Assembly (NCBI GenBank): GCA_900550705.1
Contig: URTG01000106.1
Span: 1-6,127, forward strand
Source: an uncultured Eubacteriales bacterium
GTDB lineage: Bacteria; Bacillota; Clostridia; Oscillospirales; Oscillospiraceae
Direction: 5' to 3'
DNA: 6,127 bases
Shown: positions 1 to 5,332 of the stretch, one piece after another
Numbering within the stretch: position 1 is the stretch's first letter
How the letters are laid out: every line of letters starts with the position of its first letter
Made by a program: the position numbers and the translations under genes
Notes under the pieces: generated by a model
What the model saw: only the letters and a program-made list of their open reading frames with translations
Told to the model about the DNA's origin: nothing
The model's database searches: none

Positions 1-1
1 A

Positions 2-151
2 CCCACCCTCATCCGTCGCGGCAAAGCCGCGCCACCTTCCCCCTGGCAGGGGGAAGGCTAGGTTAGAGCCTTTCCCCCTCTGGAGGGCCGATTCCCCCTA
101 TCAGGGGGAAATGTCGCGAAACGACAAAAGGGGTAGGGACGGATGAGTGGG
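2..151. repeat. Composite palindromic intergenic element with imperfect terminal inverted repeats
   Basis: The left end (CCCACCCTCATCCGTC, 2-17) is matched in inverse by GACGGATGAGTGGG at 138-151; the arms differ only by a two-base gap. Between them lie three or four small hairpins: CGCGGC/GCCGCG at 17-31, a perfect 10-bp stem CCTTCCCCCT/AGGGGGAAGG at 35-57, an 8-bp stem TTCCCCCT/AGGGGGAA at 92-110, and TGTCG/CGACA at 112-126. There is no coding frame. The architecture is that of a small non-coding repeat (MITE-like or REP-like) that folds on either strand. Similar CCCTCATCCGTC-containing intergenic palindromes are, from memory, frequent in gut Clostridia; that resemblance was not checked. 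The element may continue left of the window. Confidence 0.6.
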
Positions 152-186
152 AGTATCGTATCCGAAGCAGAACCCAAAGGGACAAG

Positions 187-221
187 TAACTCCTACCTCC
201 TAACTTCTAACTCCTAACTCA
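187..221. repeat. Heptamer tandem repeat, about five copies of TAACTCC
   Basis: Five consecutive 7-base units are visible: TAACTCC, TACCTCC, TAACTTC, TAACTCC, TAACTCA. On the minus strand the unit reads GGAGTTA. The tract is AT-richer than its surroundings and lies between the palindromic element and the hairpin following the aminotransferase gene. Heptamer short tandem repeats of this kind occur in intergenic DNA of several bacterial groups; no function can be assigned here. Confidence 0.7.
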
Positions 222-232
222 ACTTATTCCGT

Positions 233-267
233 CTGTTTTTCCCGCCCCTTCGGGGCGGAAAAAACAG
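233..267 (-). terminator. Long hairpin just after the aminotransferase stop codon, probable transcript end
   Basis: On the minus strand this is a 16-bp stem with a 3-nt loop (CTGTTTTTTCCGCCCC, GAA, GGGGCGGGAAAAACAG), starting 5 nt after the stop codon. One pair is G-U on the minus-strand RNA but would be a C-A mismatch on the plus strand, so the fold is better for the minus transcript. The T-rich run is on the ascending arm and there is no free U-tract after the stem, so it is not a textbook intrinsic terminator; it may stop transcription or protect the 3' end. Confidence 0.5.
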
Positions 268-271
268 CAGT

Positions 272-1459
272 TCATTCGGTGCGCCCCTGCTTCCGCCGCA
301 GGTTGGTGAGGAAGTTATCCATGCGGCTGACGGACTCGGCGATGTCTTTCATGGAGGCGGCGTAGCAGGCGCGGACGAAGCCCTCGCCGCCGGGGCCGAA
401 GGCGTTGCCGGGGATGACGGCCACCTTCTCCTCCATCAGGAACCGCTCGCAGAACTCCTCGCTGGACAGGCCGGTGGAGCGGATGTCCGGGAAGACATAG
501 AACGCGCCCTTCGGCTCGAAGCAGGACAGGCCGATCCGGTTGAGGTTCTCCACCAGATACCGGCGGCGGCGGTCATACTCCTCCCGCATATGCTCGATGT
601 CCGGGTCGCCGTTCCGCATGGCCTCCACGGCGGCGTACTGGCTGGTGGTGGGGGCGGACATAATGCCGAACTGGTGCAGCTTGAGCATCTGCTTGATGAT
701 GGGCTCGGGGCCGAAGGCGTAGCCCATGCGCCAGCCGGTCATAGCGTGGCTCTTGGAGAAGCCGTTGATGACGATGGTGCGGTCCTTCAGCTCGGTGAGA
801 TTGGCCGGGGAGACATGGTGCTGGCCGTAGGTCAGCTCGGCATAAATTTCATCGGACAGGACCATGATGTCGGTGTCCTTCAGCACCTCGGCGATGGCCT
901 CCAGGTCCTTCCGGTCCATGGTGCCGCCGGTGGGGTTGCAGGGGAAGGGCAGCACCAGCACCTTGGTCTTGGGGGTGATGGCCGCCCGCAGCTCCTCGGG
1001 GGTCAGGCGGAACTTGTTCTCCACCTTCAGCTCCAGATACTTGGCCACGCCGCCGGCCATCTCCGCCAGGGGGCCGTAGCACACAAAGGAGGGGGTGGGG
1101 ATGATCACCTCGTCCCCGGGATTCAGCAGACAGCGCAGGGCCAGGTCGATGCCCTCACTGCCGCCCACGGTGACGATGATCTGGTTGGCGTAGTCATATT
1201 GCAGGTCGAAGCGGCGGTTCAGATAGGCCGCGATCTCCCGGCGGAGCTGGAGCAGGCCGGCGTTGGAGGTATACTTGGTGTGCCCCCGCTCCAGGGAGTA
1301 GATGCCCGCGTCCCGGATGTGCCAGGGGGTGACAAAGTCCGGCTCGCCGATGCCCAGGGAGATGGCGTCGGTCATTTCCTCCAGGATGTCGAAAAACTTC
1401 CGGATGCCGGAGGGCTTTACATTTTGAATTCGGTCATTGAGGATCTCATCATAATTCAT
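272..1459 (-). CDS. Class I/II PLP-dependent aminotransferase (AlaT/aromatic/aspartate-type)
   Basis: This 395-residue cytoplasmic enzyme is predicted to move an amino group between an amino acid and a 2-oxo acid using pyridoxal phosphate. Fold type I landmarks are all present: the substrate-side loop GIGEPDF at 36-42, the cofactor phosphate region GGSEGID at 99-105, CNPTGG with Asn175, DEIY with Asp203 and Tyr206, the Schiff-base lysine Lys236 in FSKSHAMTGWR (Arg244 following), and the carboxylate-binding Arg363 in FVRACYA. Length is normal for the subfamily (about 380-400). The start codon overlaps the stop codon of the Lrp-type regulator upstream (ATGA at 1459-1456), implying one transcript and coupled translation. 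The pairing resembles the B. subtilis alaR-alaT operon, which suggests an alanine or branched/aromatic substrate, but motifs alone do not fix specificity and no gene symbol is given. Confidence 0.93.
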   Translation of the reverse strand: MNYDEILNDRIQNVKPSGIRKFFDILEEMTDAISLGIGEPDFVTPWHIRDAGIYSLERGHTKYTSNAGLLQLRREIAAYLNRRFDLQYDYANQIIVTVGGSEGIDLALRCLLNPGDEVIIPTPSFVCYGPLAEMAGGVAKYLELKVENKFRLTPEELRAAITPKTKVLVLPFPCNPTGGTMDRKDLEAIAEVLKDTDIMVLSDEIYAELTYGQHHVSPANLTELKDRTIVINGFSKSHAMTGWRMGYAFGPEPIIKQMLKLHQFGIMSAPTTSQYAAVEAMRNGDPDIEHMREEYDRRRRYLVENLNRIGLSCFEPKGAFYVFPDIRSTGLSSEEFCERFLMEEKVAVIPGNAFGPGGEGFVRACYAASMKDIAESVSRMDNFLTNLRRKQGRTE

Positions 1460-1935
1460 ACAAAAATGTACTCCCTTTCCTCGGGCTCCTGGGGACGGAA
1501 GACCAGGTGCTTTTCCTTGTATTTCTTCAGAATAAAGTGGGTGGCCGTGCCGGTAACGCCCTGGATGGTGGACAGCCGCTCGCTGACGAACAGCGCCACC
1601 TCCCGCAGGGTGCGGCCGGAGATAATGACCGTCAGGTCGAAGGCGCCGCTCATGAGATACATACTCTCTACCTCGTCATACTGATAGATGCGCTCTGCAA
1701 TGCGGTCAAAGCCGTCGGCAGACTGGGGGACCACATTCACCTCGATCAGGGCGGTGACCGTCTCCTTCCGCACCCGATCCCAGTCTATAATGGCCTGATA
1801 GCCCAGAACGATTCGTTCATCCTCATACTTCCGAATGGCTGCCTTGACTTCCTCCTCTGACAGACCGGCTGCCAGTGCCAGCTGATCGGTGGTCAGGGTG
1901 CAGTCCTGTTCCAACAGTTCCAACAGTTTTTCCAT
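1456..1935 (-). CDS. Lrp/AsnC-family transcriptional regulator
   Basis: A 159-residue DNA-binding regulator. Residues 1-45 form the winged helix-turn-helix (LTTDQLALAAGLSEEEVKAA at 14-33 is the helix-turn-helix core); residues 60-140 form the RAM ligand-binding and oligomerisation domain, with the typical VESMYLMSGAFDLTVII stretch at 89-105. The family usually binds an amino acid as effector and assembles as dimers to octamers. ATG at 1935 is chosen because AGGAGG sits 9 nt upstream and a family-typical N-terminus starts there; a longer in-frame start at 2085 would run through the promoter and the serA terminator. A tail of about 19 residues rich in Glu (141-159) follows the RAM domain. It overlaps the aminotransferase start by 4 nt and likely regulates it and itself, comparable to AlaR of B. 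subtilis. Confidence 0.93.
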   Translation of the reverse strand: MEKLLELLEQDCTLTTDQLALAAGLSEEEVKAAIRKYEDERIVLGYQAIIDWDRVRKETVTALIEVNVVPQSADGFDRIAERIYQYDEVESMYLMSGAFDLTVIISGRTLREVALFVSERLSTIQGVTGTATHFILKKYKEKHLVFRPQEPEEREYIFV

Positions 1936-1944
1936 GGCTGTACG

Positions 1945-1950
1945 CCTCCT
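1945..1950 (-). promoter_or_regulatory. Ribosome binding site that fixes the regulator start
   Basis: Perfect AGGAGG on the minus strand, 9 nt before the ATG at 1935. It settles the start in favour of the 159-residue protein over the 209-residue extension. Confidence 0.85.
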
Positions 1951-1996
1951 GATTCGATGGGTCCCCCTCCCCTGCCGCTGCACGGGCGGAGCGGGG

Positions 1997-2011
1997 TAAG
2001 CAATTCGCTTA
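1997..2011 (-). promoter_or_regulatory. Candidate Lrp-type operator in the regulator's leader
   Basis: Perfect 15-bp palindrome TAAGC-GAATT-GCTTA with an AT centre. It lies about 10 nt downstream of the -10 box, roughly +3 to +18 of the predicted transcript. Lrp/AsnC proteins bind ~15-bp imperfect palindromes with AT centres (the E. coli Lrp consensus is of the form YAG-AT core-CTR), and usually control their own gene. Position and shape suggest autorepression; binding is inferred, not shown. Confidence 0.5.
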
Positions 2012-2020
2012 ATAGGCTTT

Positions 2021-2049
2021 ATTATACACGGCGCGGCAAAAAAATACAA
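2021..2049 (-). promoter_or_regulatory. Sigma-A promoter of the regulator-aminotransferase operon
   Basis: -10 TATAAT at 2026-2021 (perfect), 17-nt spacer, -35 TTGTAT at 2049-2044 (TTG matches). Seven Ts follow the -35 element. Predicted start near 2014 gives a leader of about 79 nt, which carries the palindrome described separately and a CCGCT/AGCGG stem (1975-1994). It lies directly beyond the serA terminator, so the operon is independent of serCA. Confidence 0.7.
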
Positions 2050-2055
2050 TACCGC

Positions 2056-2092
2056 AAAGAAAAGCCGCCGTGTCCGGTTGGGCACGGCGGCT
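2056..2092 (-). terminator. Intrinsic terminator of serC-serA
   Basis: Minus-strand perfect 10-bp stem AGCCGCCGTG/CACGGCGGCT (2092-2083 with 2072-2063) with a 10-nt loop, followed by TTTCTTT. It starts 16 nt after the serA stop codon and separates serCA from the downstream regulator operon. Confidence 0.88.
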
Positions 2093-2108
2093 GGAAGGTC
2101 AATCTGTT

Positions 2109-3281
2109 TTAGTGATTCAGAACGCGGACGCGGATCACGCCGTCGATGGCGCGCAGCTCGTCGGCCACCTGGTCGGTGATGCGGGTGTTCACATCCACCA
2201 GGGTGTAGGCGTAGTCCTTCTTGGACTTGTTGGTCATGTTCTCCACGTTGATGTCGTCATCGGACAGGGTGGACATGATCTTGGTCAGCATAGCGGGCAC
2301 ATTCTTGTGGATCAGGCACAGACGGGCGATGCCGCTCCACTCCTGGCTCACGTTGGGCAGGTTCACGGAGTTGGTGATGTTGCCGTTGACCAGGTAGTCC
2401 CGGAGCTCACGGACGGCCATGACGGCGCAGTTCTCCTCGCTCTCGGGGGTGGAGGCACCCAGGTGGGGCAGGGCCACCACGTTCTTGGCGGTGGCGATCT
2501 TTTCATTGGGGAAGTCGGTGACGTACTTGGCCACGCGGCCGGACTCCAGGGCGGCGATCATATCGTCGTCATTCACCAGACCGCCCCGGGCCAGATTCAG
2601 CACCCGGACCTGGCCCTTCATCTTGCCGATGGCATCGGCGTTGATGAAGTCCTTGGTGGAGTTGTTGTAGGGGACGTGGATGGTCACATAGTCGGCCACC
2701 TTGTACAGCTCGTTCACGTCCTTCACCACATGGACGTGGCGGTCCAGCCGCAGGGCGGCGTCTACGGACAGGAAGGGGTCGTAGCCATAGACGTCCATGC
2801 CCAGCTCCAGAGCCACGTTGCACACCAGCGCGCCGATGGCACCCAGGCCGATGACGCCCAGGGTCTTGCGATACAGCTCAGGCCCCACAAAGGCGGACTT
2901 GCCCTTCTCCACGGCGGCAGCCAGGTCCACGCCGGGGGTGTGGGCCTGCTCCTGCACCCAGGCCGCGCCGCCCAGCACATCGCGGGAGGCGATGAGCATG
3001 GCGGCAATGACCAGCTCCTTCACCGCGTTGGCGTTGGCGCCGGGGGTGTTGAAGACCACGATGCCGTTCTCCGAGCAGCGGTCGATGGGGATATTGTTGG
3101 TTCCCGCGCCCGCCCGGGCGATGGCCCGCAGGGCCTGGGGGAACTCGTAGTCGTGCATGGGGGCGGAACGGACCAGAATGCCGTCCTCGTTCTCCACGTC
3201 GCCGCCCACCTGGAAGCGGCTCTTGTCCAGCTGGTCCAGACCGGCGGACGCGATCTTATTCATCGTCTTAATGCGATACAT
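2109..3281 (-). CDS. serA: D-3-phosphoglycerate dehydrogenase, single-ACT short form
   Basis: Oxidises 3-phosphoglycerate to 3-phosphohydroxypyruvate with NAD+, the committed step of serine synthesis. 390 residues. Substrate-binding half 1-100; nucleotide-binding domain with GLGAIG at 145-150 and the acidic Asp168 of GYDPF; catalytic Arg232 (NLARGG), Glu260 (DFPNEKI) and His273 (PHLGAST) are all in place; a C-terminal ACT domain (about 319-390) probably senses serine. The ASB domain of the long B. subtilis/mycobacterial form is absent. AGGTGA lies 6 nt before the ATG. It is second in the operon after serC, 84 nt downstream, a gap holding a hairpin without a U-tract. The 5' SerA residues MYRIKTMNKIA are typical of clostridial homologues. 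The product feeds directly into the serC reaction. Confidence 0.96.
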   Translation of the reverse strand: MYRIKTMNKIASAGLDQLDKSRFQVGGDVENEDGILVRSAPMHDYEFPQALRAIARAGAGTNNIPIDRCSENGIVVFNTPGANANAVKELVIAAMLIASRDVLGGAAWVQEQAHTPGVDLAAAVEKGKSAFVGPELYRKTLGVIGLGAIGALVCNVALELGMDVYGYDPFLSVDAALRLDRHVHVVKDVNELYKVADYVTIHVPYNNSTKDFINADAIGKMKGQVRVLNLARGGLVNDDDMIAALESGRVAKYVTDFPNEKIATAKNVVALPHLGASTPESEENCAVMAVRELRDYLVNGNITNSVNLPNVSQEWSGIARLCLIHKNVPAMLTKIMSTLSDDDINVENMTNKSKKDYAYTLVDVNTRITDQVADELRAIDGVIRVRVLNH

Positions 3282-3323
3282 GATAATTCACCTATTCTCT
3301 ATGTTAATCGTGGTCGGACGCCG

Positions 3324-3344
3324 GGGGCGACCGATGGCCGCCCC
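3324..3344 (-). other. Hairpin in the serC-serA gap
   Basis: Minus-strand stem GGGGCG/CGCCCC (3344-3339 with 3329-3324) with a GG/CC pair inside the loop. No T-run follows (CGGCGTCC), so it is unlikely to terminate; it could be a processing or stability element that separates serC and serA levels. Confidence 0.4.
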
Positions 3345-3365
3345 TGTTTGATTTCGCAGTGTTTC

Positions 3366-4454
3366 TCAGCCGTTGCGCCGGTCGAAGGCGCGGATAAAGT
3401 CCGCCAGCTTCTCCACACCCTCCACGGGCATGGCGTTGTAGATGGAGGCGCGCATACCGCCCACCTTCCGGTGACCCTTCAGGTTGACGAAGCCGGCCTC
3501 GGTGGCCTCGGCCACGAACTTGGCGTCCAGCTCGGCATCGCCGGTGCGGAAGGTCACGTTCATACCGGAGCGGGAGCCCTTCTCAGCGTGGCAGTGGAAG
3601 ATCTTGGAGGAATCCAGGGCGTCATACAGCAGGTTGGCGCGCTGCCACTTCAGCTTCTCCATGGCCTCCACGCCGCCCTGCTCCTCGACCCAGTCCAGAT
3701 CCAAACCCAGCATATAGATGCACCAGCAGGGCGGGGTGTTGTACATGGAGTCCTTGTCGATCATGGTCTTGTAGTTCATCATCAGGGGGGTGTAGGGCAG
3801 CTCGTGGCCGGCCAGGTCCTCCCGGATGATCACCACGGTCAGGCCCGCGGGGGCCAGATTCTTCTGAGCGCCGGCGTAGAGAATGCCGTACTTGGAGACG
3901 TCCACCGGGGCGGACAGAATGTCAGAGGACATATCGCACACCAGGGGCACATCGCCGGTCTCGGGCACATAGCTCCACTCGGTGCCGTAGATGGTGTTGT
4001 TGGCGCAGTAATAGAAGTAGCTGGCGTCCTTGTCCAGCGTCAGCTGGTCCTGGGTGGGGATGTAGCTGTGGTCCCGATCCTCAGAGGAGGCGGCCAGGCT
4101 GATCTGGCCGTACTTCTTGGCCTCCTTATACGCCAGATTGGAGAAGTTGCCGGTGACCGCGTAGTCGGCCTTGCCGGTCTTGCCAATCAGGTTCAGGGGG
4201 ATCATGGAGAACTGACCGGAGGCACCCGTCTGCAAAAACAGGATCTTGTAGCCCTCCGGCACATTCATGAGGCGGCGCAGCTTTGCCTGGGTCTCCTCAA
4301 AAATCTGGACGAATGCCTTAGAGCGGTGACTCATCTCCATCACTGACATACCGGTACCGCGGTAGTTGGTGATTTCAGACCCGGCACGCTCCAGTGCAGA
4401 CAGAGGAAGCATGGAAGGGCCGGCGGAGAAGTTGTAAACACGCTGGTCGTTCAT
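3366..4454 (-). CDS. serC: Phosphoserine aminotransferase
   Basis: Transfers the amino group of glutamate to 3-phosphohydroxypyruvate to give 3-phosphoserine, the second step of serine synthesis; family members also act on the vitamin B6 precursor in some bacteria. 362 residues, the usual length. N-terminal NFSAGPSMLP (8-17), HRS at 43-45 (His43/Arg44 substrate contacts), TGASGQF at 76-82 (cofactor phosphate loop), Schiff-base Lys198 in GAQKNLAPAG, and GHRKVGGMRAS at 327-337 with His328/Arg329 for substrate phosphate. AAAGGGG lies 9 nt before the ATG at 4454. It is first in the operon, headed by a consensus promoter and a leader of about 87 nt; serA follows. The enzyme is cytoplasmic and PLP-dependent. 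Confidence 0.97.
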   Translation of the reverse strand: MNDQRVYNFSAGPSMLPLSALERAGSEITNYRGTGMSVMEMSHRSKAFVQIFEETQAKLRRLMNVPEGYKILFLQTGASGQFSMIPLNLIGKTGKADYAVTGNFSNLAYKEAKKYGQISLAASSEDRDHSYIPTQDQLTLDKDASYFYYCANNTIYGTEWSYVPETGDVPLVCDMSSDILSAPVDVSKYGILYAGAQKNLAPAGLTVVIIREDLAGHELPYTPLMMNYKTMIDKDSMYNTPPCWCIYMLGLDLDWVEEQGGVEAMEKLKWQRANLLYDALDSSKIFHCHAEKGSRSGMNVTFRTGDAELDAKFVAEATEAGFVNLKGHRKVGGMRASIYNAMPVEGVEKLADFIRAFDRRNG

Positions 4455-4541
4455 TTGGGAGAACCCCTTTCAAATCTAAATCTAAAAATTGTCCGCCGCC
4501 GGTACACCCGATGCCGGGCCGCAGCCGTCCAACGGAACAGG
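4455..4541 (-). promoter_or_regulatory. Structured leader of serC-serA
   Basis: The predicted untranslated leader is GC-rich with several small stems: CCGT/ACGG at 4535-4525, CCCG/CGGG at 4518-4507, and GCTGC which can pair with GCGGC upstream of GGACAATTTTTAG. The T5 run (4488-4484) follows that last possible stem. An AGATTTAGATTT run precedes the ribosome site, and GGGG of that site can pair with CTCCC right before the ATG. No T-box signature is seen, nor a known riboswitch motif I can name. Attenuation is a possibility only. Confidence 0.35.
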
Positions 4542-4546
4542 TCTCT

Positions 4547-4575
4547 ATTATAGGTGAGCCGCCCCCGGGTGTCAA
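4547..4575 (-). promoter_or_regulatory. Perfect consensus sigma-A promoter of serC-serA
   Basis: -35 TTGACA (4575-4570), 17-nt spacer, -10 TATAAT (4552-4547): all twelve bases match consensus with ideal spacing. Start predicted near 4540. The spacer itself is GC-rich (CCCGGGGGCGGCTCACC). Transcription is expected to be strong unless held by a leader or a repressor. Confidence 0.92.
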
Positions 4576-4617
4576 TGCTTCCGGAAAGAAAATGAGACGA
4601 AATGCCAGCGATTGGTT

Positions 4618-4675
4618 AAAAAAATGACAGCGTCTCTCCCCGCTTTCACCGTTTCGTCCTCCACTGGCGAACGCT
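4618..4675 (-). terminator. Weak possible terminator after bofA
   Basis: After the bofA stop codon the minus strand carries short stems (AGCG/CGCT flanking TTCG/CGAA and a long inner loop) and then GTCATTTTTTT, a 7-T run at 4624-4618. The stem is poor, so this is only a plausible stop point for DUF2508-bofA and does not cover the serC promoter. Confidence 0.3.
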
Positions 4676-4679
4676 TTTC

Positions 4680-4934
4680 TCAATGCAGCGCCCACTGGAG
4701 CATCAGCAGCAGCCCAAGGCCCGGCGGCCCCAGCAGGCCAAGCACCCCGGCGTTCACCAGATTCACCCCCAGCCGGACCCCCACCAGCGGCCCCACCGGG
4801 GCCAATAGGGCCAGCACCGCTAGCCCCACCGACGACCGGGCGATCCACCCCACCAGCCGCGCCGCAGGCCGCCGGAGCACCGCCAGCGCCAGGCAGAGCA
4901 GGCCCAGGCCCAGCAGCCAACCCATTTCGCTCAT
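4680..4934 (-). CDS. bofA: BofA-family pro-sigma-K processing inhibitor (membrane protein)
   Basis: 84 residues, close to the 87 of B. subtilis BofA. Three hydrophobic segments are visible: about 5-20, 34-56, and 61-83, the last carrying NLVNAGVLGLLGPPG, the family's conserved C-terminal stretch. In B. subtilis BofA sits in the outer forespore membrane and, with SpoIVFA, holds the SpoIVFB protease inactive so that pro-sigma-K is processed only after a forespore signal. That partner set is not in this window. It overlaps the DUF2508 gene by ATGA at 4934-4931, and GGAGGGG lies 7 nt before the start, so the two genes are surely one unit. The family is typical of spore-forming Firmicutes. Family assignment is from sequence recognition, not a search. 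Confidence 0.85.
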   Translation of the reverse strand: MSEMGWLLGLGLLCLALAVLRRPAARLVGWIARSSVGLAVLALLAPVGPLVGVRLGVNLVNAGVLGLLGPPGLGLLLMLQWALH

Positions 4935-5176
4935 TGGGCCGCCCCCTCCAGCGCCTTCACCCGGCGGAGCAGGTAGTTGTACCGGGCCTGTAAGGCGTTG
5001 ATCTCGAAGACATAGGACTCGATCAGGTCCCCATCGCTGACGGCGTTGAAGCCGCCGTAGGCCTGCTGAATAGACGCCCGGGTGCTGGCCAGGGCGCGGA
5101 GCAGCTCCCGCCGCTCCCGGTCCTGCTCCCCCGCCCCGTGCTTGTGGAGGAATCCTCCATGGACAAATTCCGACAT
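4931..5176 (-). CDS. DUF2508 (YaaL-like) small protein
   Basis: 81 residues with no membrane segment. Residues about 20-80 match the DUF2508 pattern: ELLRALASTRASIQQAY, then GGFNAVSDGDLIESYVFEIN with the conserved SD-DLI-SY/E, and ALQARYNYLLRRVK at the C-terminus, predicted as two helices. The function of the family is unknown. In B. subtilis yaaL lies directly upstream of bofA (after recR); here the yaaL-bofA order is kept but recR is absent and a divergent lipoprotein takes its place. ATG at 5176 is chosen because AGGAGG lies 7 nt upstream; an in-frame ATG at 5296 would need to read through the promoter and gives a non-family N-terminus. Confidence 0.85.
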   Translation of the reverse strand: MSEFVHGGFLHKHGAGEQDRERRELLRALASTRASIQQAYGGFNAVSDGDLIESYVFEINALQARYNYLLRRVKALEGAAQ

Positions 5177-5183
5177 CGGTGCG

Positions 5184-5189
5184 CCTCCT
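5184..5189 (-). promoter_or_regulatory. Ribosome binding site of the DUF2508 gene
   Basis: Perfect AGGAGG on the minus strand, 7 nt before the ATG at 5176. It decides the start against the longer frame. Confidence 0.85.
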
Positions 5190-5209
5190 CTCGCTGCGTT
5201 CGTCCCTGC

Positions 5210-5238
5210 ATTATATTGGATAGTCTGGTCATTGATAC
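5210..5238 (-). promoter_or_regulatory. Candidate promoter of DUF2508-bofA
   Basis: TATAAT at 5215-5210 on the minus strand, in CCAATATAATG, about 34 nt before the ATG. The -35 at a 17-nt spacing is GTATCA, a poor sigma-A match. The -10 context AATATAAT is also near the sigma-E-type CATACAAT (six of eight), and B. subtilis bofA is sporulation-controlled, so either sigma factor is possible. Confidence 0.4.
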
Positions 5239-5270
5239 CAAATCTTAATCCGTTCGTCATACTTTTTTTC

Positions 5271-5299
5271 TTGACATTCTCCGGCCCCTGGGGCATAAT
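5271..5299 (+). promoter_or_regulatory. Sigma-A promoter of the lipoprotein gene
   Basis: -35 TTGACA (5271-5276), 17-nt spacer, -10 CATAAT (5294-5299): 11 of 12 bases match. Seven Ts lie just upstream of the -35 region. The predicted start near 5306 gives a leader of about 92 nt. It diverges from the candidate DUF2508-bofA promoter, about 33 bp between the two -35 regions. Confidence 0.8.
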
Positions 5300-5307
5300 G
5301 TGGGCTA

Positions 5308-5324
5308 CACGGAGGATCTCCGTG
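5308..5324 (+). other. Perfect 7-bp hairpin at the 5' end of the lipoprotein transcript
   Basis: CACGGAG-GAT-CTCCGTG. It starts at or within 3 nt of the predicted transcript start. A 5'-terminal stem may stabilise mRNA or be an operator just downstream of the promoter. Confidence 0.5.
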
Positions 5325-5332
5325 CATTTCTA

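Noticed and set aside
1..151. A CRISPR array reading of the left-edge hairpins
   Set aside because: The palindromes differ in sequence and spacing; there are no equal direct repeats with unique spacers.
590..1684. A 364-residue plus-strand frame opposite the aminotransferase
   Set aside because: Antisense shadow of the aminotransferase and the regulator, with the same composition and no start signal.
1456..2085. A longer, 209-residue version of the Lrp-type protein
   Set aside because: The extra 50 residues would be translated from the promoter and the serA terminator; the AGGAGG site supports 1935.
2070..4346. A 758-residue plus-strand open frame running opposite serA and serC
   Set aside because: It is the complementary shadow of two certain genes; the composition (His, Gly, Val, Gln, Leu) follows from GC-rich antisense codons, it crosses two genes and the gap, and no ribosome site or family is seen.
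4340..4360. A T-box-like GGTACCGCGG string
   Set aside because: It is inside the serC coding sequence, on the plus strand reading, and not in a leader.
4594..4636. A 6-bp inverted repeat GAGACG/CGTCTC upstream of the serC -35 box
   Set aside because: Arms are short and 31 nt apart, so chance is likely; nothing else supports an operator.
4375..4920. A 181-residue minus-strand frame overlapping bofA, the leader and the start of serC
   Set aside because: It overlaps two supported genes in another frame and has Pro/Gly/Ala-rich low-complexity composition.
4931..5296. A 121-residue version of the DUF2508 protein
   Set aside because: The upstream part spans the divergent promoter region, and AGGAGG before 5176 together with family length favours 81 residues.
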